Source: Acanthosepion lycidas (lineage: Eukaryota > Mollusca > Cephalopoda > Sepiida > Sepiidae). From it: 64,000 nucleotides of DNA. Position 1 is the first letter of the stretch, and each line of letters opens with the position of its first letter. This document shows, in pieces, positions 1 through 13,451 of this stretch. The notes under the pieces were generated by a model. The model was not told the DNA's origin. It saw only the letters and a program-made list of their open reading frames with translations, and did not search any database. Location: NCBI GenBank assembly GCA_963932145.1, contig OZ010574.1:76727809-76791808 (forward strand), in the 5' to 3' direction. The position numbers and the translations under genes were made by a program.

Positions 1-3000
1 TTGAAATTTCTCCTCAGGGAATGTTTTTCTGTTATTTGGTGAGGTGCTGTTACTCTGTTGTGCATAGTTGGTGTTTAAAAAAAAAAAAAAAAAAAAAATG
101 GCTAAAATATTAAGTTTTTAGCCCACCAGTGTTTGTCCCAGAAAAGTACCATGCTTGGAGAAAAGAAATGAAGTTCTGGAAATGGACACTGATAAATTAA
201 ACACAGAAGTTGGAATGAAGTTATTGTATGAAAAGTTGAACTCTGTTCAAGATGGATACTAATCATGCGACTCTTATGGTCTCATATTTTTCAAGATTTC
301 CATATCCCATCAAATATCACCACCACTGACATAAAAGAAAATAGACCAAAATTCTTCATTTTATAGATCATTTTACCAGATACAGTGTAGCTTCTATAAT
401 AAAGTCAAAAGAAAGTTAAAAAATTAGTAACATTGTATTTCAGTTTTAGATTGCATATTTTAGACCTCCTTCTAGTTTTCTAACTGATAATAGGTGAGAA
501 TTTGATAATGAAGCTTTCAGAGACATGGCCCAGAATTTAAATGTTATTGTATGAACTATACCAGCACAAAGTCCATGGTGCAATGTATTAAATGAGCACC
601 ACAATGCTATACTTAATGAAATGGGACTCAAAACTATGAAAGACACTGGTTGTAGCTTGGAACTTGCCATTGCTTGATCACTGAACTTCAAAAATACTTT
701 GCATAAAGTCAATGGTTATAGTCCAAATCAATTGATATTTTGACAAAATCCTAATATGCCTTCTATTCTGATAAATAAACCCAGCTTTAGAAGGTGTTAC
801 ATCAAGCAAATCCATAACTAAGTTTGAATACTATGTATGCAGCAAGAAAGGCCTTTATCCAGGTAGAGTTATCTGAAAAATTAGAAAAGCTTTGCATCAA
901 AAGATGAATCATTACTGCTATTATATATAGAAATGGAGATGTCATATTTTAAGAGAAATGAATCAAACATCTGGATGGGACCAGGAACAGTTATAGGAAC
1001 TGAAAACAAGCAGGTGTTGGTCTGCAGATGTACAAAAATGATTTTGTTGAAGAATTGAATGTGCCAACAACTGATGAGAACCTGTACAGAAAATTTGGAA
1101 GTTATTCATGAGTAGACCAAAATAGTCAAAGTACAGATTTTGAAGATGCTGTGGATGGTTCATTTGATGGGAAAAATATTAGTCCTTCCTGGAGTGACAA
1201 TGCAAAAATTCATGAATTGAATAGCAGTCAGGAGCCAAAAAAGGCTGGATATTCATTTTAAAGAAATCTGGATATTCATTTTAAAAAAATCTGAAGGCAG
1301 ATAATATAATTTTACCAAGAATAAGACAGGAGATAATGGGCAAAGTGGCATCAGACAATGATTCTTCTTGGAAGAAAATAAAAGTTATCAGTCATGCTGG
1401 AAAAGCTACTGGCAAAAAAAAATATTTTAAATGTATGTGTTGAAGGGGAAGACCCATTTGGGCTTGATTTTGGGATAAATGTGGTAGAGTGGAAAAATTT
1501 TCTTAACTATAAAAAAAGATCCATAAGAAGCCTCTTGTGAAAGCAGTCCTGAAAAGGAATTTTCAGACAATGAGGAAATTAGCTTACTTTCAACAATCAA
1601 TATACTTAAGCTAAAAAGAAAGAATTACATAGCTGGGCTGAAAACAGTCTATTCTGTTGTATCAAACTCCAGGCTAAAATACAATTACAAGATGGATTTG
1701 CACAAAAAAAAGAGACAAAAGATAGAATTAAAATAAAAGCCAGACTGGTTGCAAAAGGATTCCAAGATGAAGACGCAGGATATATTAGAAGTAACTCACC
1801 TACTTGCTCAAATGAGAGCCTATGAATTATCCTGACCATCATTGTGGTTTTGAGGTGGACATGTCAGTCTATAGATATCAAGACAGCATTTTTGCAAGTG
1901 AAGCAATTTGAAAGGATAGTCTTTCTAAAACCTCCTCCAGAAACTGAAGTTTCTTAATGCTATATATGGAAGCTAAATAAATGGGTATATGGACTGAATG
2001 ATGTTTCTGAAGAATTGTATTTAACAGAGAAGAGCTAATGAAATTGGGAAACTGCCCATCTAAGTATAAACAAGATGGTACTATAATAATAAGATTAATG
2101 GAATCATATCAACTTACATGTATGACATTTTCTTAGAGGCAATGAAAAATTTGAAGGAAATGTGAAAGAAAATCAAGCAAGTCTTTACGGTCAGATCAGA
2201 GAAAACTTCAAGTTTCAAATATCTTAGTCTTGAGATTTGTCAGCAAAAGGCGTCCATAATAATTAAAATAAATTTGTCAAACCAATCACTATGATACTTA
2301 CAAAGACTGACTATAATTCAAACTCAGTTTTGTCAAGTGACAAGCTCAACTTATTTAGAAGCTTACTAGGCTAAATTGGCTAGCTACACAGACATGGCTT
2401 GATTGAAGTTATGAGATAAGTGATATGACATCATCTTTAAAAGATAGAAAAGTGGAGAGTATATTACTGGTAAATAAATCGGCTAGAAAAGCTTAGAAAA
2501 TCTCCTCCAGACTATTAATATCTAACTTAAGCAATCTTGCAAGAATGGAATTTGTAACGTGTAGTGATGCAGGATTTGCTGGACTTAACAATGGAGGACC
2601 TCAAGCAGGATACATTGTCTTTATTGTGGGTGACAGTGATAGTTATGTTCCTATTTCTTGGCAATCTCATAGTCAAGAGTTGTAAAAGTACACAGGCAGC
2701 AGAGACACTTCCTATGAAAGCCTGCATTTTTTATAGAAAATATCTTCTAAAATTTGTATGCATTGAAAACAAGCTGGAAAATTTTCCAGTGATACATTAA
2801 AACTGACAATTCAGGCCTATATGAGTCTGTTCACTCGTCTATTCAAATGTTAGATAAAAGGCTGAGAATTGAAACTTCAATTATTTGTGAAATGCTTCAA
2901 CAAAAGGTAATACATAAACTTGAATGGATTTCTGGCTCAAGCCAAGTTGCACATTGCCTGACTAAGAGAGGTGTCTTTTAACAATATTCTGGATCATGTC

Positions 3001-3310
3001 TATGAGCCTAGAATCTCTCTTCCTTAAAAAAAAAAATAAAATAAAAAAAAGATTGTACATTAAAACATGTGATAAATATGTTGCCACTATGGTCTACATG
3101 AAAAAGTAAAAAGTGGGAGAGATGTTAACTATGCTGACTCCTACCTAGGATTGATTTCACCATCTTTGACTAACAAATTAGACTCTTACTCAGTTTAATG
3201 GATGTGTTTTAAGCAGTTGTAGTAGCTTCTTTTTCCCTCACTGCCAAAGTGAATTTAACCATTAGGTAGTATTTAATTTCTCCTCTGGGAACATTTTTAC
3301 AATATTGCAG
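1..3310 (+). mobile_element. Ty1/copia-type LTR retrotransposon, decayed and internally deleted
   Basis: Broken reading frames on the + strand follow copia order. A Gag-like piece sits at about 150-260 (MDTDKLNTEVGMKLLYEKL). Integrase runs from about 350 (IDHFTRYS, then TDNRGEFDNEAFRDMAQ near 485) to a C-terminal WMGPGTVIG patch near 970. A linker with SHAGKATGKKKYF lies near 1390. Reverse transcriptase shows KARLVAKGFQDEDAG near 1740 and SIDIKTAFLQ near 1870. RNase H includes SDAGFAGLNNGG near 2560. Gag runs almost directly into integrase, so the Gag C-terminus and protease are missing. Integrase-before-RT order is diagnostic of copia rather than gypsy. Many stops and frameshifts make it inactive. 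A 3' LTR follows a purine-rich tract, and the remnant at bases 1-75 looks like the end of the 5' LTR. Confidence 0.85.
3123..3310 (+). repeat. 3' LTR of the copia relic
   Basis: A polypurine tract (AAGTGGGAGAGA) ends at about 3122 and is followed by TGTTAAC, a typical LTR start. The segment at about 3271-3310 (TTTCTCCTCTGGGAACATTT) resembles bases 1-40 (TTTCTCCTCAGGGAATGTTT), as expected for the ends of two LTRs of one element. The right edge is approximate. Confidence 0.6.
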
Positions 3311-3799
3311 AAAAAGTATCTTTTATTTAACTTAAGAACCATTGAGTAAACATTAACTAATACATAACATTCATTTAAATGAAAATTTGTCATCTTCTCA
3401 TCATACCTTTTTTTAATTATTTCTTGCAATATTGCTAGGACTTATTTATTAAATGCATATTTGCATACACTTGATACATACATACTTTTTAAAGCCATAT
3501 ATGTTAAATCATGATAAATGCTATCATTCAAATTAACCTGCTACTTGGTTTCAACTATTGTCCTGGAGTATTTTTAAAAGGTGTGCTGAAAAGTTTTTGA
3601 CTTGACCAAGAAGCTCTTCAAAACAAAAGAATCTGATGTTTGGTCATTTGGTCAAACTTTAGAAAGTGGGTCAGACCTTTCCAAACCTTTGAGCATCTAT
3701 TTGTACACCTAACCCAATTTTCATCAAATTTTGGCAGTTGTGTTAAATCTGCTAAAGGTCTTGGCTCCATCTCACAAAAAAAATGCCAAAGTTTTATGT

Positions 3800-5540
3800 A
3801 CCTTTATGCATGACTTAGGCAATTATGGCACTTCTCACTTTCCTGACCTTTGTATCTCTTAATAAATTTTGTCTTTTTTGTTATTTCTCCTAAACCCTGT
3901 TGCCTATCCATTTACTCAAGCTCATTGAGTATGTTATGCATGGTTTTCCTCTGTCCCTCTTGTTTTCATCTGTCCTGTGACTATCAGATTTTCCAAGCCT
4001 TCTTTCTTCATTATGTGCCCCAGAAATGTCAACTATCTCTTCCCTTTTGTTTCTGTTTTCTCTAAAACTTTGTCATTGCTCACATGTTTCATTCAAGGTA
4101 TCCTCAACTTCCTTCAGCGGAATCACATTTTTGTTGCTTCAAGTCTCTTAATCTTTGAGGAGACTGTCCAGCATTCACTATCATATAGGAGAACAGACAT
4201 CATGTAACAGTTCAGTACTCTTATCTTTTTTTTTTCTAATGAGGTTTTTCTGTCTCTTAATACTCTGCTTAGATTTTTGAATGCATCTTTGGCTATCTCA
4301 ATTTGTCTTCAGATTTCAGTGTTGCTCTTTCTGTTCTCTTATAGAACACTTCCCAGATATTTAAATTTTTATATTTATTTGATTTTCATATCTCCAATTT
4401 GTAATTTGCATTATTAGGCTCCTCCTTTTGATGACAAATATGCATTCTGTCTTCTTGCAGTTTGTTTAATCCTTTCTTCTTGCTTTCATTCACTTCCTTC
4501 TGTAGGAGCTTTTATAGTTTTCTTTCCATGTCTGATATCAACATTGTCATCTGCATATTTTATACTGTTAAGATTGTGGCTGCCAGTAATGAATCTTGGT
4601 AGGACTTCTAATTCTCTCAGAATTGTATCGCTGTATAAGTTGAATAAGTCCAGTGAGAAGACACATCCTTGTCTTACACCTCTTTCTATTTTTGCATATC
4701 TGCTGAACTCATTTTCTGTATAGACGGTTTGTTGCCATTAAAGGTTCTTGATTATTCTAATATCTTTCCCAAATAATGACAAAAGGCTGCTGAGTAGTTC
4801 TAACAGATCTTTGTGGCATATTTTATCAAATACCTTTGCATAATCTATAAAAGACAGGTACATGTTCTTCTGCATTTACATTGTTCTTTCTTATAACATT
4901 CTGAGCATTTGTTCCAGTGTCTTTGATGAACCTGCACTGTTCTTGTCCTATTTCCATTCTCATTTTGTTGTGTGTTCTTTTCATCAGAATTCAGATAAGT
5001 TTTGTTATATGGCTCATTAAGCTTTTTGTCCAATGGCGTTCACATTCTTTTGCACCTAGTTTCTTAGGCTGTGCTATGAAAATATATCTTAAGTCTTCTG
5101 GTATATCACCACTGTTGTAGATTTCATTTATTATATCTGTAATTTTGTCAGTGCCAAAATCATTTAAGGCTTGCCAGTATCTTACCATTCCGTCTGGCCC
5201 TGCCATTTTGTTTCTGCTCAGTTTGGCCAGTGCAGATTTCACTTCAGACTTTAATTTCTGGTCTGTTGATATTTCTGTGTATTGCCAGTTGTTCTCTTTT
5301 GACATGGAAGAGTTCTCTGATATATTCGTTCAATCTCTGAAGCATTTTTTCTTTCTTTAATATCAGCATTCTGTCCTTGGATTTTATGCATCCTGTTGAT
5401 GAGCATGTCATTTACTGTTACTTCTCTTATTTTTTATGCATATCTGCATTATGTGAAACACCTATTCTTTCTATTTCTGCATATTTTTCATTGAGCCATT
5501 CCTCTTTAGCCTGTTTGCACCAAAGTAAAAAGAACCAATT
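3800..5540 (-). mobile_element. LINE (non-LTR retrotransposon) relic, reverse transcriptase region
   Basis: Read on the minus strand from about 5310 downward, the sequence shows RT motifs in order. SRNKMAGPDGM is followed by ITDIINEIYNSGDIPEDLR and SLMSHITKL. Then, in shifted frames, IERGVRQGCV appears near 4690 and SIKYADDNV, a YADD catalytic box, near 4560. The C-terminal region VLLYDSECWTVSS followed by KMWF lies near 4180, and FLGHIMKKEGLENL near 4020. This order and these motifs match endonuclease-reverse-transcriptase LINEs common in molluscs. At least four frameshifts or stops break it. No 5' endonuclease part is evident, so the copy is probably 5' truncated. Confidence 0.85.
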
Positions 5541-8097
5541 ATATTCCTCTGCTAATTTGCCATATCAACAACTCATCACTAAAGGAAACAAAAAGAAAAA
5601 TGAAGTTGATTGTATTTCAACTGGATTAAACCTCAGACTGTATAATAATTGACATTGGTTATCTCTTCTGAACAATAATCACAATTTTTTTCTTTTCTAT
5701 TCGTGTGTAAGGCCTACCACCTGTTAAGCTTGGTTCAAAAAGAGTATTTATTTCTGAAATTACAGAAAATAGCATGTGGCCTATTTTTAAAAAAATAACA
5801 TGAGTGGTTGATAGTTTCCTTTTTTATAGCCAACTGTGTCTGTTAGAACAGGTGGGTAGTGGATGTTACAAACAGGTGAGGGATAAGTTTTGGTTTTGTT
5901 TTTTTTGTTTTTATATAAAATATTTATCTCTAATATTAATGACTTTAAAAATTATTTCTATAATATTAATTTTTTTTTCTTCCTTAATAAAAATGTAAGA
6001 ATAGATCCATGTTAGAAACAGTTCTTTTGTTCATTCGATTGAGTTTCTTTTTATTTAAATAAAATCTACAAATTTTTATCTTGTTTAACTGAAGCCACCA
6101 GTTAGAAATGATAACAAAAATATCTCGCCAAAAAGAATGTGCACAGGTGGATGTCAAAAAATGAAATGGTATTTCTGCTTTATAATCATACACTCTTGTT
6201 CAAATAAATATGTCTTTGCAAAATAATGCTAATATTATTAATATATTGGATATTAAAATATTAATGATAGCATTCTTGTTAATGCTAAAGGGTCCTCACT
6301 TTTTTAAATTTTAAAACCGATTCTTATCCCACACATTTTTTAAAAAATGTTCAAGGCAAGAATGGGGTTGTTTGTTATGCATGTTAAGCTACATTGCTGC
6401 TATTTTGTTTGACTGGAAAAATTTAGTTTACTGTAAATTCTTGGGTTGAATGAAATGTTAATTTTTATGCATTATGGTTTGTGTAGGATTTCTATGAAGT
6501 AGACACTGATTTACTTTCATTAGTGTTTTTGTCTTGGTTGTTAAGATAAATTTACTTGCAAAACATTTTGATGCACTTTACTAAAGTATGTTTATGAATC
6601 TTTTTAAAATTTGCTTCAACACAGAATGTTGAGTTCATTGATGTTAAAAATGGTCTTTTTATTTATATATTTTAATTCATGTGAGTTTAGAATGATTGAT
6701 GAAAGAATTCCAGACACTGAATTTGATAATTCAGTTATAAAGATATTTGGGTTATTTATAAGAAATATTACAAGATTACAAGAAAAAATAGTTTAAGATT
6801 ATCAAAGATTTGACTAGAACTCCTACTGATTAGTATTGCTACTTTTCTTTTTAGAAACAAATCCTTACCAAAACAGTACTTTCATTCAATATTTCCATCT
6901 AGAAAATTCATTGAGATTTTTTTTTATGATTTTACTGCAAAGTGTAAAGATGCTATAAATGAAGGAAAGTACACAATTTTACAGTTCTATCCTAATACAC
7001 AAACTTTATTTTTGTTTTAGACAAAAATAAAACTTAATTTTTACAATTTTATATAAATCTTAGGAATATAAGTGCTTCTTTATTGAAAATATTAAATAAA
7101 ATATGTGACAATCATCCTAAGATTTTTAATTGTTTTAAAAATGATTTTTTGGCACTTTCATCTTTATATACTTCCCTTTTGGAAGTTACTTTTTCTCATT
7201 AATTTTTGCATTTCTATACAAAAAAAGTTAGCAAATAGATTCTGAATTACTTTTTTAACTTCATTAAGTTGGTCTATTTACATCAAGTCCTAATACATTT
7301 TTTTAGTAAATATAAAGTTATATTAAATGAAAAGTATAAATATGTTTGTCCACATTTAATCTCTTTCAATTTATTCATAGACATTTCTCTTTAGTCAGTT
7401 ATGAAATTGCAGCTTACAAATATAGAATGTAATGTGGATTTTAAAAAGCATATATAAATGTTTGTACTGAACTTAAAACTGTTGATTAACTTTGTTAGGA
7501 TAGATACTGTATTAATTAGATACCTTTCTTATGAAATTTAATCTCACTCTCAACAGTTTTATTTTAATTTCTTTATATTTCCATAAAGCATTGTAAACAT
7601 AAAGGTGAAAGCTAAGTACAAAAATAATTTTTAAAAATTAGAGCACTGAAAGTTTTCCTTAAAAATAACGAGGTAAATAATTTGTTCACTTAAATCTAAA
7701 TAACTTCACTTCTCTCCTTCCGTAAAAGGAATTATCCTCACGTAAGCTATCAAAATGTCATGGATGTCTTTCGTCACTGTCAAGTGACGCAAAATGTTAT
7801 GACCTGCTTTGTTATATTTTCAAACTACGTCTTTTCGGTGCAGAAACTAAGTTAAGCTTGGTTCAAAATATTTTAAATAAACATTATAATTTGATTTTCT
7901 TAAAATTAGTTTTAAAAAAATAATTGATTTTTAAAAGAATTTCAAAGCGAGATTTTCATTTTTTTATAAATGGGGGAAAAAAATGGCTGACATGATCGAT
8001 TATCTGTCAATTTTTAATGAAAATTTTGGACGTGCTAGGAACGATTAAAAAATGTAAAAAAAATATCCCCAAAATACTTTTTAAATATTTGATAATA

Positions 8098-8195
8098 AAC
8101 ATTTAGATGAGTTTTGTTTTCATCAAGTTTGGTATCTTTTTCATCATGCTATACTCTTTTTAGCAATCTCATGAAGGTACCTATGTAAACCAGAT
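8098..8195 (+). repeat. Dispersed repeat copy matching 52555-52640
   Basis: CATCAAGTTTGGTATCTTTT, then TCATCATGCTATACTCTTTT and ATGAAGGTACCTATGTAA, match the copy at 52.6 kb in the same order and orientation. Family unknown. Confidence 0.7.
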
Positions 8196-8854
8196 ACCTA
8201 GAACAAATGACTAACAAAAGAATATAAATTTTGAGGCACATCTCTTGTCTTTTTGTTTGACTAAAAAACTTTTCATAAACTAAAATATTAGAGTACTTAC
8301 AATATATTCATAAAGTTTTAAGATTACTGGGTAGTTAAAAAAAAAAAAAAAAATTATAGAAAAAGACATTCATGTAACTAATTTATAGAGTTATGGGCCC
8401 TTTCCTTAAAAATGGCAAATATTAAGTTATCAATTAATTTCTCCACCTCTCCTAAAAACATCCACTCTGTGTTAAATGAATTCTTTTCTGTAATATTTTA
8501 AACTGAAAGTATTTAAAATTTGTTTTAAATCAGATTAATTAAACTTTAACTCAGTTAATCTTTCTCAAATAAAGTTTCAGAAAAATATATCTTATTTTTG
8601 AAAGATTTTTTAATAAAGAGAATTATGCTGTGTTGTCAGATTTGTCAATATAAGCGATTTTAGCAATTTAAAAAAAAAAACATTCCAATTAGTTTAAATT
8701 TAGTTTGAAATACAGCAAAGTATTTTGCTTATTGTAAATATTAAATTTAATCTATTAGCTTAAAATTAAAAAAAGCTTTAAGAAAGATTTTTCATTTTTA
8801 GGTATCATTTTTTTTTTTTTTTTTTTTTAATACCCACACTTATAATAAGAAGTT

Positions 8855-9500
8855 GCATATATACAACTCTTCTGGATGGTTTCCTTGTTTAAGTTGGTGA
8901 ATGCTGCCATAATCCTTGCCTTCAGTTCATCTTTGATGTTACAAGGAGTTTTTTTGGTCTCTCACTCAGCTCTGCCCCACACATAATAATCTGGGTGGTT
9001 GCATCCTGGGGAGTTAAGTGGGCCAGATGTACACGGTGATGTGGTCACAGAAATTGTCTCATAGTCACAACTGAGTTCTCTTGTTTGTGTGGTATGGTGC
9101 AGAGTCTTGTTGCCAGACATATAGGGTCTTCCAGCATTCACCCTCTTGACCCAGGGCAGCACTACCTTCTCAAGGCACTTGATGTAGGACTCCATGTTAA
9201 GTCTGAAGCTCTCACCAACAAATTCAGGAGTTCTTTTCTTATCAGAACAATCAGTGAGTTTTCCAAGCTGCTGTATCTTGTAAACCATCATTAGACTCTT
9301 GCAACTTTTTCTGAATCCTGTGCACTGTCTCAGATTGACACCCAAATACTCTGAAAGGTTTGTATTGGAGGTTCCAGTATAATTGCCTAGCAGTATAACA
9401 TGCCATTTCCAAATTACTGGCATAGTGAATTGCGACATACTGCTCTTTTTTGCACAGATGGTGCCCAACTGTGCAGTCAACTAAGACAAACAACATGCAT
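8855..9500 (-). pseudogene. Tc1/mariner-superfamily transposase, internally deleted
   Basis: Minus-strand frames give an N-terminal part (SETVHRIQKKLQESNDG, then SDKKRTPEFVGE). It is followed immediately by C-terminal sequence: MESYIKCLEKVVLPWVKRV, AGRPYM, a degraded SPGCNHPDYYVWG block and KDELKARIMAAFTNLNKET near 8890-8940. The DYYVWG block marks the end of the DDE/D catalytic core. The join after FVGE removes the middle of the protein, including the region that should hold the first catalytic aspartate, and the frame changes between the two parts. A long poly-T run (about 8811-8829) lies beside it. The element cannot encode an active enzyme. Confidence 0.8.
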
Positions 9501-11846
9501 GCACAAAATTAAAAATATAAAATGGCAACAATTTACTCATTGCACCATGTATTTACACAAATTCAGTTTTTGAGACTAGTATACATTTTTTATGCACACA
9601 GCTGAGTAAGGTGTTGAGTAAAGCACTAATAATTTTTTTAATTTTTTTAGTAGATATGTAATTTTTCAACTGATTTGATTTCTTAATTGCCATCTTTTGT
9701 AATGCTATGATGTAATAACAGTTATTGATATAACTGAAGATAAATAAAACTTGAACAATCATACAAGTAATTTGTCTAGATGACCAAAATAGATAATTCT
9801 GTATTTTTGGAATTATTTTGTATATAATGAATCTTTATTAAAGATTTGAACTTTGCCTCAAAAAGATTTCTCAAAGTAATTGCTATTCTTTTCAAATATC
9901 TAGCTTAGTTTTATTTTGTATAAAAAATGCCTTCTTCATGAATAATATAATATAGTACCAGTGAAAAGAAATATTGGAATAGAAAAAGTGTGTGAAAGAC
10001 AAAATAAGAATGAAGATGGGAATTCTGACTAGAGCTATGAGTTTAATTTGAGAATTTGGTCAAAACCAAATTTTGGCAATTGCCTTACATGAAGATTTTG
10101 GTAATCACATCTAAATTTTGCATTTCTTCCTCTTTAGAATATAAAGCAACAAACAAATTGTTTGAAACTATTTAAGTTTTCTACAGAGTGTACTATTTTT
10201 ACAAATAAACCTGAAAGTCATTCACATTTAGGATCCAATACCATTATCTCAACATATAATTACTATAGAAGAGCTACTTAGATTATTCAAACTTATCTGA
10301 AAATCACTAAATGATTTAGTTCTTTCTAAGATTTGCAGATGTAAACATTATACTTTAAGCTTTAAGCTTTTAAACTTTAAAAAATTGTTTATTGAATTCA
10401 AAAGTGCTTTTCTGTAAATTATTATTCCTTTTAGTCTTCTGTATTTAAACTTTATTCTGTACCGATTCGACAAATACATAGAAAAATATGGCATAATTTT
10501 GTCATTTTTGATTCCTCATTCTAAAATTTCAATCTTTTTGTAATGTTATATTAGGTGAAGGTGATACCATTTTATATAGGCAGCATTATTTTTTCTTCTG
10601 GTATAATCATTTGACCATTGCTAAAATAAATTCATAGCTTTCAACTACCTAGTAAGCATTCACCGAAGATTTTTCTGTAATGTAGCTACACAAAAGCTGT
10701 CAATTATTCTGTATTCAATTCACTTTTATACCATGTTAATGTTTAATTTTTCTTGTAAAAATTTTTTTTAACTGCAATTCAGTATTGATCATAAGTTTTT
10801 TTTTTTTCCTCTTCAACTGACATAATTATTGATAAAGTGTAAAATTCAAAAAAATTATCCAGCTCTGCATTTGTTAGAGATATTAATAATTAATACAATT
10901 ACTTTTGTTATTATTGATTAAAAAATGATATATGCAAGTATAAGATTAAAAACTCTATAACTAATAGGAGCCATTTCATGAAACCTTTTGTCTCCAAATC
11001 TGTTTGGAATGAGTAATATTATTTTCCTCTAAATCTTGATTCCCCAAACACTTGTCTTAAAACTTATTACTAGTTATTTATTAAAACTGACCCAAATGTT
11101 GACTAGATTATTACTAGCAATGTTTCTCTTTTTCCTTTGTTAAAAACTATTTAATTAATAATGACATTATTTTTGCACCAATCTAATACAAGCTCTTTCT
11201 CTTTATTTTTTGTATTGTCTGATAATCTTTGTCACTGCTTGCAACCAGCCACTATGCTACTGTCTTGGTGTGACTCAACAGATTTTAACTTGACAAATTA
11301 ACTTTTGGTTAATTCCTCTTTTCTTTTTCTTTTTTTTTTTTCATCATATTTCTCTTTGTAAAAACAAACTAATTATATCCTCTTTTTTCCATTGATTTAT
11401 CAAGAATATTTTCCAAGCAGTTTTGAATGCACTCATACACTTATTTCCTCAGTTTTTTGTCCTTTTTAGCCTCTTTCCCTATTCCATCTCTTTTCAGTCC
11501 TCCCATTTGCCTTGAGTAAACTTCCTTTCATATTGTCCCAGTATTGATTCTGTCTTCATGTATACATGAAGTTTTTAAATGTAATTTATACTTGAGTACT
11601 AGAAAATGTTTCTCTTTCTATTAATGCTAAAGTTCAATGTCATTCATATCTGTCAGACATTGTATCATTCACTGGCTTTTTTTCTTAAACTTGTTTGAAA
11701 ATAATTCTTTTTCATAGTCCCAATATGATTGTGACAATTTCAAGAAGTTGCGGGTGATACTGAAAAACATGTTTTCTTTATTGTTTTGAAGTTTATTCAC
11801 TTTTCTTGATGATTTTTCTGGGTGGCTACTTGCTGCAAATTTAATA

Positions 11847-11948
11847 TTAGGTTGGTGCAAAAATAATGACGTAATAATGTTGTTTTTTGACGTATTTTTT
11901 AATGTCAAAAAACGACATTATTACGTCATTATTTTTTCACCAACCTAA
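11847..11948. mobile_element. Mariner-derived MITE (hairpin)
   Basis: A 102-bp element flanked by TA dinucleotides. It starts TTAGGTTGGTGCAAAAATAA and ends with the near-perfect reverse complement (CACCAACCTAA), so almost the whole sequence folds into one hairpin. The ends match those of the larger mariner at 26782-27360, which identifies the family. It carries no coding capacity. Confidence 0.9.
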
Positions 11949-12494
11949 TAACTTTCAGAGATTTATTTATTTACTTTTTAGCATTTCAACTATGTTCCCT
12001 TTACATTAATCACATGATTTCATATTTCAAAATCTCCTTCAATTATCTTCATTTTGAGTTCGATTTACCATAAAAGATATCTGCATATGCTCTTGTAAGT
12101 TTCATGAACATTTTTTTCATGCACAGATCATATCTTTTATCAATAACTAGCATAGTGTCCATCAGGAATAACTGGATTAGTTACATATGGATTGGCAATT
12201 CTGCCTGCAATCAGAGATCTGTCTAAAAATATTTTCTTTCTTTAGTAAATTTAATCCAATACCTGGCTCAAGAGCTACACAAGGTAGGGGGGTTATAGTC
12301 AAAATCGTAAGTATGAATATGATATGAAGGGAAGCGAAGGTGGTAGGAATGATGAGGATAGATAGAAATTGCTCTTGACTTCAAGTCAAGATTAAAGTGC
12401 TCAGGGAAGTACCATGTGAGAGTTTTCCACAAAGTGGAAGTTCTTAGGTGGAAGCTGCCTGAGTGGAGCTTCATTTTTACATTTGGAAGTAACA

Positions 12495-12560
12495 TGGTGT
12501 GTCCTAGTGGTAAAGGTCTGAACTGTTGGAATAAGGTTCATGGCTATCAACTGCTTGTCT
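12495..12560 (+). repeat. Possible tRNA-derived SINE head
   Basis: TCCTAGTGGTAAAGG resembles a pol III A box and GGTTCATGGC, about 30 bp downstream, resembles a B box, with tRNA-like spacing. The match is weak and no full tRNA fold is claimed. Confidence 0.3.
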
Positions 12561-13451
12561 ATTTATTCCCACATAACAGAATTGGGACAAACAAGGGAGA
12601 GGAGGGAAGAATGTATGGAGGGAAGATAGAGGCTAAGTAAAAAAGCTAGAGAAAAATGAACAAATTTGAAAAGAAATGGAGAAAGGAAAGAAAAACAGGC
12701 TTCTTATTTTAGTTTTATTATTTCTTTACCCATTTGGTCTTTTAATGTGGGTGATGCTTTAATTTTTTCCTTTTGAAGTATGTTGTAAGGTACACAGATA
12801 TTATAGTATTAAATATAGATTGCAGAAATAAATGGCTTATAGTATGAATTTTTCTAAGATTAAATGCAGCAGTTAACTAATATTTTTTAAATAACAAATT
12901 AGCACCCTTGGAAATAGAATATACCAAAAACTGGTTTATTTATTCTATCATTGTACCTATAACATAGGAGTATATAGGTTCACACTTCTCCCTGGTCTTT
13001 TGAACAGAAGTAGAGGTTTTCTGTTTAGGATTGGGTTTCTAAGGTCTACTTCAACTCTATACTTCTAATGTCTCTGCCTCAACTCTGAAATTTTAATTAT
13101 TATTTAATTTTTTTCGCAAAAGCAGTAGATAGGTTCACCTATTGTCTGGTCATACTCCTCCCCAATCAGAGGAACAGGAGTAGAGGTCTATCTCTTGTTT
13201 CCTGTTTAGAATTGGATTTCTGGTTCCTTGTAAAGTCTTTTCATTCTCTTTCACTGCCAGTAGCATCTTATCACTTGTTTAGGGTAAATTGATTTGAAAA
13301 AAGGAGTCATACTCAGTCTCATAAAATCTGAAGATGTTGGTGTTTTTGTAAATTTTGCATCTCATTGTGAGATTCTATTAATGATCCACTTGCATATGTT
13401 AATCCTTTATTATATTGTTTCATTTATTTAACAATTTCTTGTTTGTTTCAG

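Larger units (their letters stand above)
1..13451 (+). other. Upstream intron of the Go alpha gene (partial)
   Basis: This is intronic sequence before the first visible exon. It contains the copia relic (1-3310), a LINE relic (3800-5540), a Tc1/mariner relic (8855-9500), a mariner hairpin (11847-11948) and a possible SINE (about 12495-12560). The stretches 5.5-8.0 kb, 9.5-11.8 kb and 12.6-13.45 kb are AT-rich with poly-T runs and short chance ORFs. I see no gene or RNA gene in them. Confidence 0.8.
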
